From the NCBI GenBank assembly GCA_900543715.1, contig UQSX01000093.1, forward strand, positions 1-11,015: a DNA stretch of 11,015 nucleotides, written 5' to 3'. The notes beneath the pieces were generated by a model. That model saw nothing but the letters and a program-made list of their open reading frames with translations. It ran no database searches and had not been told where the DNA came from. The DNA is from an uncultured Blautia sp. (GTDB taxonomy: Bacteria; Bacillota; Clostridia; Lachnospirales; Lachnospiraceae). The translations under genes and the position numbers were made by a program. This document shows positions 7,395 through 11,015 of this stretch, one piece after another. How positions within the stretch are numbered: the stretch's first letter is position 1; every line of letters begins with the position of its first letter.

Positions 7395-8972
7395 ATGGAA
7401 AATATCAGATTACTGGACTGTACCCTCAGGGATGGAGGATACATCAACCAATGGGGGTTTGGAGAAAAGACTATCCGAAGCATTGCATCCCGGCTTACAG
7501 AGGCAGGGACCGATATCATAGAAGTGGGATTTTTACGGAACTGTACCTGGGACAAAGACAAAACTCTGTTTCCATCTATAAAGAAATTGAAGAAAATCCT
7601 TCCTGCCAATTCAAACAGCACCAGATTTGCGGCCATGGCCCTCCATAATCAGTACGATGTAGAAAAACTGGAGCCCTGTGACGGAAGTATTGATATCATT
7701 CGGGTGACCTTTCATGATTATGATATCGAAGAGGGACTTGTTTTCTGTGAAAAGGTTAAGAAGAAAGGCTATCAGCTCTTTGTGAATCCCATCAATATCA
7801 TGGGATATTCAGACCGGCAGCTTCTAGAGCTGCTGGAAAAGGTAAACCGGCTTCATCCCTACGGCTTTTCTATTGTGGATACCTTCGGCTCCATGACCGG
7901 AAGGGAACTGACCAGGATCTATTCTCTCTGTGAAAACAATCTGGAAAAAGACATTGTCCTTGGCCTCCATCTCCACGAAAATATGGCCCAGTCCTTCTCT
8001 CTGGCTCAGTCTTTTCTGAAAATGCGGGAGCAGGCAAGAAGCTGCGTCCTGGACGCCTCTTTAAACGGCATGGGACGGGTTCCCGGAAATCTTTGTATAG
8101 AACTGATCATGGATTATCTGAACAAACATTTCGGGAAGTCCTATGACATAGACCCGGTGCTGGACGCCATTGAAGAATATATCTCTCCTATCAAAAAACA
8201 GGAACCCTGGGGATATATGGCGGAATATTTTCTTTCTGCCAAGTACAATCTCCATCGGAATTATGCAGAATATCTCCTTACGAAAGGCGCTCTTTCCTCT
8301 CGGGATATGCACCGTATCCTTCAGATGATACCGGAAGAGAAAAAAAGCGCCTTTGACCAGAACTATATAGAATACCTGTACCACCAGTATGAAAACCACA
8401 CCGTTTCTGATGAAAAGACCCTGGATGCTCTGCGGAAAGCTTTCCGAGATAAAAAAGCGCTTCTTCTGGCCCCTGGCCCCGGCCTTAAAGAATACCGGAG
8501 GCAGGTGGAAGATTATCAAAGAGCCCATAGCCCTGTTCCTATCTCTGTAAATTTCTTCTACGACCATCAGGAGGAAGGATATGCCTTTTTCAGCAATTCC
8601 AAACGATTCCAGGAATATCGTTCCTTGAGGAAACCAGGGGTTCAGGTAATCCTTACTTCTAATATAACTACAGGCATCCGGCCAGACGACCATGTGATCA
8701 ATCTCTACCGTCTGTCCCAGGAAGAAAGAGAACGGGGAAACAGCGGTATCCTGCTTCTTCGGCTTCTCCTCCTGCTGGGAGTAAGAGAAGGGGCTCTGGC
8801 GGGCTTTGACGGCTATATTGAAGGAGAAGAAAACTATCTGGAAGGATATTTCGGCAGGTTTGCCAGCGCCCCTTTGGGTGACAACCGGAAGATTGCCCGG
8901 GAACTGAAAAAACTTAGCGGAAAGATGAGGCTTACCTTTGTAACTCCTTCTGCTTACGAGGAGGAAATGTAG
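7395..8972 (+). CDS. DRE-TIM (HMGL-like) aldolase fused to a Rossmann-like C-terminal domain
   Basis: Residues 1-250 form a metal-dependent TIM barrel of the HMG-CoA lyase/4-hydroxy-2-oxovalerate aldolase superfamily. LLDCTLRDGGY (6-16) carries Asp8, Arg12 and Asp13; VDTFGSM (161-167), the metal ligands in LHLHEN (His192, His194) and NGMGRVPGN (224-232) complete the site. Such enzymes make or break a C-C bond next to a pyruvate or acyl enolate. A helical linker (255-345) leads to a second domain (352-525) with LLLAPGPGLKEY and NSGILLLRLLLLLGVREGALAGFDGY in pattern, which resembles the SG..x..lG.....GfD block of DUF115/MAF and GT42-type folds. Plain aldolases are about 300-340 residues, so this is a fusion. 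AAAGGAG at 7378-7384 lies 10 bases upstream; the ATG at 7388 is out of frame. It abuts a KdsC-type phosphatase, which suggests synthesis of a keto-sugar for the polymer. Product unknown. Confidence 0.88.
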   Translation: MENIRLLDCTLRDGGYINQWGFGEKTIRSIASRLTEAGTDIIEVGFLRNCTWDKDKTLFPSIKKLKKILPANSNSTRFAAMALHNQYDVEKLEPCDGSIDIIRVTFHDYDIEEGLVFCEKVKKKGYQLFVNPINIMGYSDRQLLELLEKVNRLHPYGFSIVDTFGSMTGRELTRIYSLCENNLEKDIVLGLHLHENMAQSFSLAQSFLKMREQARSCVLDASLNGMGRVPGNLCIELIMDYLNKHFGKSYDIDPVLDAIEEYISPIKKQEPWGYMAEYFLSAKYNLHRNYAEYLLTKGALSSRDMHRILQMIPEEKKSAFDQNYIEYLYHQYENHTVSDEKTLDALRKAFRDKKALLLAPGPGLKEYRRQVEDYQRAHSPVPISVNFFYDHQEEGYAFFSNSKRFQEYRSLRKPGVQVILTSNITTGIRPDDHVINLYRLSQEERERGNSGILLLRLLLLLGVREGALAGFDGYIEGEENYLEGYFGRFASAPLGDNRKIARELKKLSGKMRLTFVTPSAYEEEM

Positions 8973-9515
8973 ATGAGGGCAGATTTTATTGACTGGGATA
9001 AGATCCGATATCTGATCCTGGATGTAGACGGTACCATGACTGACGGAGGCGTCTATCTGGACAGCCAAGGCAATGAAACGAAAAAATTTTCCATTAAAGA
9101 CGGAGCAGGAATTTTTTTAGCCCGGCAGGGAGGCATCCAGCCAGTGATCCTCACCGGCAGGGAAAGTCTCTGTGTAACACAAAGGGCCAAGGAGCTTCAG
9201 ATTCCCTATGTCTTTCAAAATGTAAAAAAGAAGAAGGAGTTTCTGCGGGAATTTTTCCGGGAGCGGCAGGTCAGCCGGGAAGAAGCCGCCTATATAGGTG
9301 ACGACTTAAATGACCTTGGCGCCATGAGCCTTACTGCAGTTACTGCCTGTCCCCGGGATGCTGTAAAAGAAGTCCAGGACTCCTGTACCTTTATCTTAAA
9401 CAGCAGAGGCGGAGAAGGGGCTGTAAGAGAATTTGCGGAGCTGCTCCTGAAGAGAAAAGGGAACCTGGAAGAATGTAAAGAAGCCCTCTGGGGACAGGAG
9501 GCGAGAGCAGAATGA
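8973..9515 (+). CDS. KdsC-type HAD phosphatase (ulosonate-8/9-phosphate phosphatase family)
   Basis: This capless HAD phosphatase of 180 residues has the normal KdsC/NeuA-C-domain length. Motif I is LDVDGTMTDGG with both Asp17 and Asp19, followed by the typical YLDSQGNETKKFSIKDGAGI stretch; motif II is LTGRES with Thr61; the lysine cluster NVKKKK (83-88) supplies motif III; motif IV is IGDDLNDLGAM (108-118). GGEGAVREFAE (147-157) is the KdsC tail that reaches into the neighbouring subunit of the tetramer. Family members remove phosphate from Kdo-8-phosphate or nonulosonate-9-phosphates. With no sign of lipopolysaccharide here, a surface-polymer sugar is the likely substrate. Its ATG follows the aldolase stop directly and AGGAGG at 8959-8964 (8-base spacing) sits inside that gene, so the two are translationally coupled and probably act in sequence. 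Confidence 0.9.
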   Translation: MRADFIDWDKIRYLILDVDGTMTDGGVYLDSQGNETKKFSIKDGAGIFLARQGGIQPVILTGRESLCVTQRAKELQIPYVFQNVKKKKEFLREFFRERQVSREEAAYIGDDLNDLGAMSLTAVTACPRDAVKEVQDSCTFILNSRGGEGAVREFAELLLKRKGNLEECKEALWGQEARAE

Positions 9516-11015
9516 AAGACTGGTTCTATGAAAAATTTGTGAGAAAAAATCCCAGGGTGCAAAGGGCCTATGAAACCTATGTCCAGGGGAACCTGGAAGA
9601 ACACCAGAGAAACCGGTTCAAGCACTGGCTGATACTCCTTGCCCTTTCCTGGAAATACCGGAGAAGCCAGATAAACAGGCTCCATACCCTGACTCTGGCA
9701 AAACTGAAAGATAACAAAGCAAAAATCCGTATGGAGTGGATTCCCGGAGCCTGCTGCTACAATCTCTATGTCTCCCAGGACGGCCTTCACTACAGGTTCC
9801 AGGAAAAGACACGGAAACATTTATGTGAAGTAGAAAACCTGAAACAGGATCAGATGTATTTTTTTAAGTTCAAGGTCTCTATGGACGGCAGCAGGTACAG
9901 CGATTTTTCCCAGGTTCTTACCGTATCCACAGTGCAGAACCAAGAACTTTTCTTCATAAAAAAACTGGCCTTAAAAGGGGAAGGGATTTTTTCCGATGCT
10001 TCTGGAAAACACTCGAAAAACTCCAGAAAAGCCGGGACTTTGGAAGGCAGCAAAGATTTCCGGGGAAGCTTTCCAAAAGAGGGAATCGCGGAGATTTCCT
10101 GGACCCCAATTTCCGGAGCCCTCCATTATAATCTCTATCGCTCGGAAGAGGGAGAGGGCTACCGGTTTCTCATACAGACCAGGGAAACTGGTTATGCGGA
10201 TAAAGAGCTTAAAAGCGGAACCGCCTATTCTTATCTGCTGAAATATACAAAAAACGGAAAAACCTATCAGGAATTTCCCAGAAGACTGAAACTTACGGCA
10301 CCAGGTGAAAAGTTCACGAAGAAAAACAGCGGGCGGCTTTTTGAAAAGGGGGCGGAATCCCAGGCTTCCAACCGGGTTTCTGTAATGAACTTTGCCAAAG
10401 GCCTGATGCCTTATGATGTAATCTCCTTTGATGTCTTTGATACTCTGCTTTTCCGTCCCTTCTCTAATCCCTCAGATCTGTTCATGCTTGTGGGAGAGAA
10501 GCTGGACATTATGAATTTTACAGAAATCCGCATACAGGCAGAAGAAGAGGCCAGGAGGAAAAATCAGCTTCTCCGGGGCAACCGTGAAGTTACCCTTAAA
10601 GAAATCTATGAGCTGGTGGCTCAGGAGACTGGCATAGATCCAAAGGCAGGAGCGGATCTGGAATTTTCTCTGGAATGCGAGCTCTGCTATCCCAACTCTT
10701 ATATACAGGAGGTTTTTTATATCCTGGCCGCTCAAGGAAAGACCCTGGTGGCTCTGTCCGATATGTATCTGCCAAGGGAACTCCTTTCTCGTCTCCTTTC
10801 CGCCAAAGGCTATGAAGATTTTGACCGTGTCATGGTGTCCTGTGACTATAACTGTTCCAAACGAAACGGCGGCCTGTATGAGGTGCTAAAAGAACAGTAT
10901 CCGGGAAAGATGGTCCATATAGGGGACAACCGGCTTTCCGATATAGAAAGGGCAAAGGAAAAAGGACTGGATACCCGATTCTATCAGAATGTAAATGAAG
11001 CAGGCAATATTTTCC
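9512..11015 (+). CDS. HAD-like protein with two N-terminal fibronectin-III-like repeats, 3' end outside window
   Basis: The frame stays open for 501 codons to the right edge. Start ATG overlaps the previous stop as ATGA, with AGGAGG at 9496-9501, 10 bases upstream. Residues 1-55 are basic and aromatic and match the start of the earlier HAD protein (Tyr6, Val10, Pro14 and Tyr20 at identical positions). Two fibronectin-III-like repeats follow, at about 72-141 (EWIPGACCYNLYVSQDG) and 191-263 (SWTPISGALHYNLYRSEEG), joined by a Lys/Ser/Gly-rich linker. The HAD-like domain starts at 300: motif I SFDVFDTLLFRPF with Asp307, motif II ALSDMYL with Ser416, motif III CSKRNGGLYE with Lys450, motif IV HIGDNRLSD with Asp472 and Asp477. 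As in its paralogue, the +2 acid/base Asp is replaced, here by Phe309. No signal peptide is visible, so the repeats are likely cytoplasmic and used for protein or glycan contacts. A further C-terminal domain is expected beyond the edge. Confidence 0.85.
   Translation, partial: MKDWFYEKFVRKNPRVQRAYETYVQGNLEEHQRNRFKHWLILLALSWKYRRSQINRLHTLTLAKLKDNKAKIRMEWIPGACCYNLYVSQDGLHYRFQEKTRKHLCEVENLKQDQMYFFKFKVSMDGSRYSDFSQVLTVSTVQNQELFFIKKLALKGEGIFSDASGKHSKNSRKAGTLEGSKDFRGSFPKEGIAEISWTPISGALHYNLYRSEEGEGYRFLIQTRETGYADKELKSGTAYSYLLKYTKNGKTYQEFPRRLKLTAPGEKFTKKNSGRLFEKGAESQASNRVSVMNFAKGLMPYDVISFDVFDTLLFRPFSNPSDLFMLVGEKLDIMNFTEIRIQAEEEARRKNQLLRGNREVTLKEIYELVAQETGIDPKAGADLEFSLECELCYPNSYIQEVFYILAAQGKTLVALSDMYLPRELLSRLLSAKGYEDFDRVMVSCDYNCSKRNGGLYEVLKEQYPGKMVHIGDNRLSDIERAKEKGLDTRFYQNVNEAGNIF

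Noticed and set aside
8061..9068. Minus-strand open frame of 335 codons opposite the aldolase and phosphatase genes
   Set aside because: It lies antisense to two genes with complete catalytic motifs, has no family-like motif, and has the composition expected of a shadow frame.
9290..9820. Minus-strand open frame of 176 codons across the phosphatase/HAD junction
   Set aside because: It is antisense to well-supported coupled genes and shows no recognisable motif.
1..11015. CRISPR arrays, tRNA/rRNA genes, insertion sequences, attachment sites
   Set aside because: No regularly spaced repeats, cloverleaf-like segments, transposase motifs or terminal inverted repeats were seen on either strand.

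Overview
The window looks like part of a cell-surface glycan (capsule or teichoic-like polymer) locus from a low-to-mid GC Firmicute, most likely a Lachnospiraceae-type Clostridium. The reasons are strong AGGAGG-type ribosome binding sites, ATGA-coupled genes, AGA/AGG/CGG/GGA-rich codon use at roughly 45-50% GC (estimated by eye), and a TagGH/Wzm-Wzt-type exporter without outer-membrane partners. The genus call is an inference.

Left part (1-2405): the 3' end of a family 2 glycosyltransferase gene runs in from outside the window. It converges with a minus-strand gene for a class I glutamine-amidotransferase-like hydrolase (peptidase C26, PuuD type) that carries about 210 unexplained C-terminal residues. 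The two stop codons overlap by a few bases. Behind the hydrolase lies a 463-base gap holding its probable promoter, a minus-strand hairpin with a T tract, and what may be a frameshifted remnant of a small membrane protein.

Right part (2406-11015): seven plus-strand genes are packed end to end and form one apparent operon. They encode an ABC-2 polysaccharide export permease, its ATPase, a two-part HAD-like protein, a polyprenyl glycosylphosphotransferase, a DRE-TIM aldolase fused to a second Rossmann-like domain, a KdsC-type phosphatase, and a second HAD-like protein that begins with two fibronectin-III-like repeats and runs off the window.

Likely joint function: the glycosylphosphotransferase loads the first sugar phosphate on undecaprenyl phosphate, glycosyltransferases extend the chain in the cytoplasm, and the ABC pair exports the finished polymer. 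The aldolase and KdsC-type phosphatase next to each other suggest that a 2-keto sugar acid or similar chain-extended sugar is made for this polymer by a route that does not use the usual NeuB/KdsA synthases. The two HAD-like proteins are paralogues with an atypical catalytic loop and may process or transfer a phosphorylated substituent. Their role, and the aldolase product, are the most open questions here.
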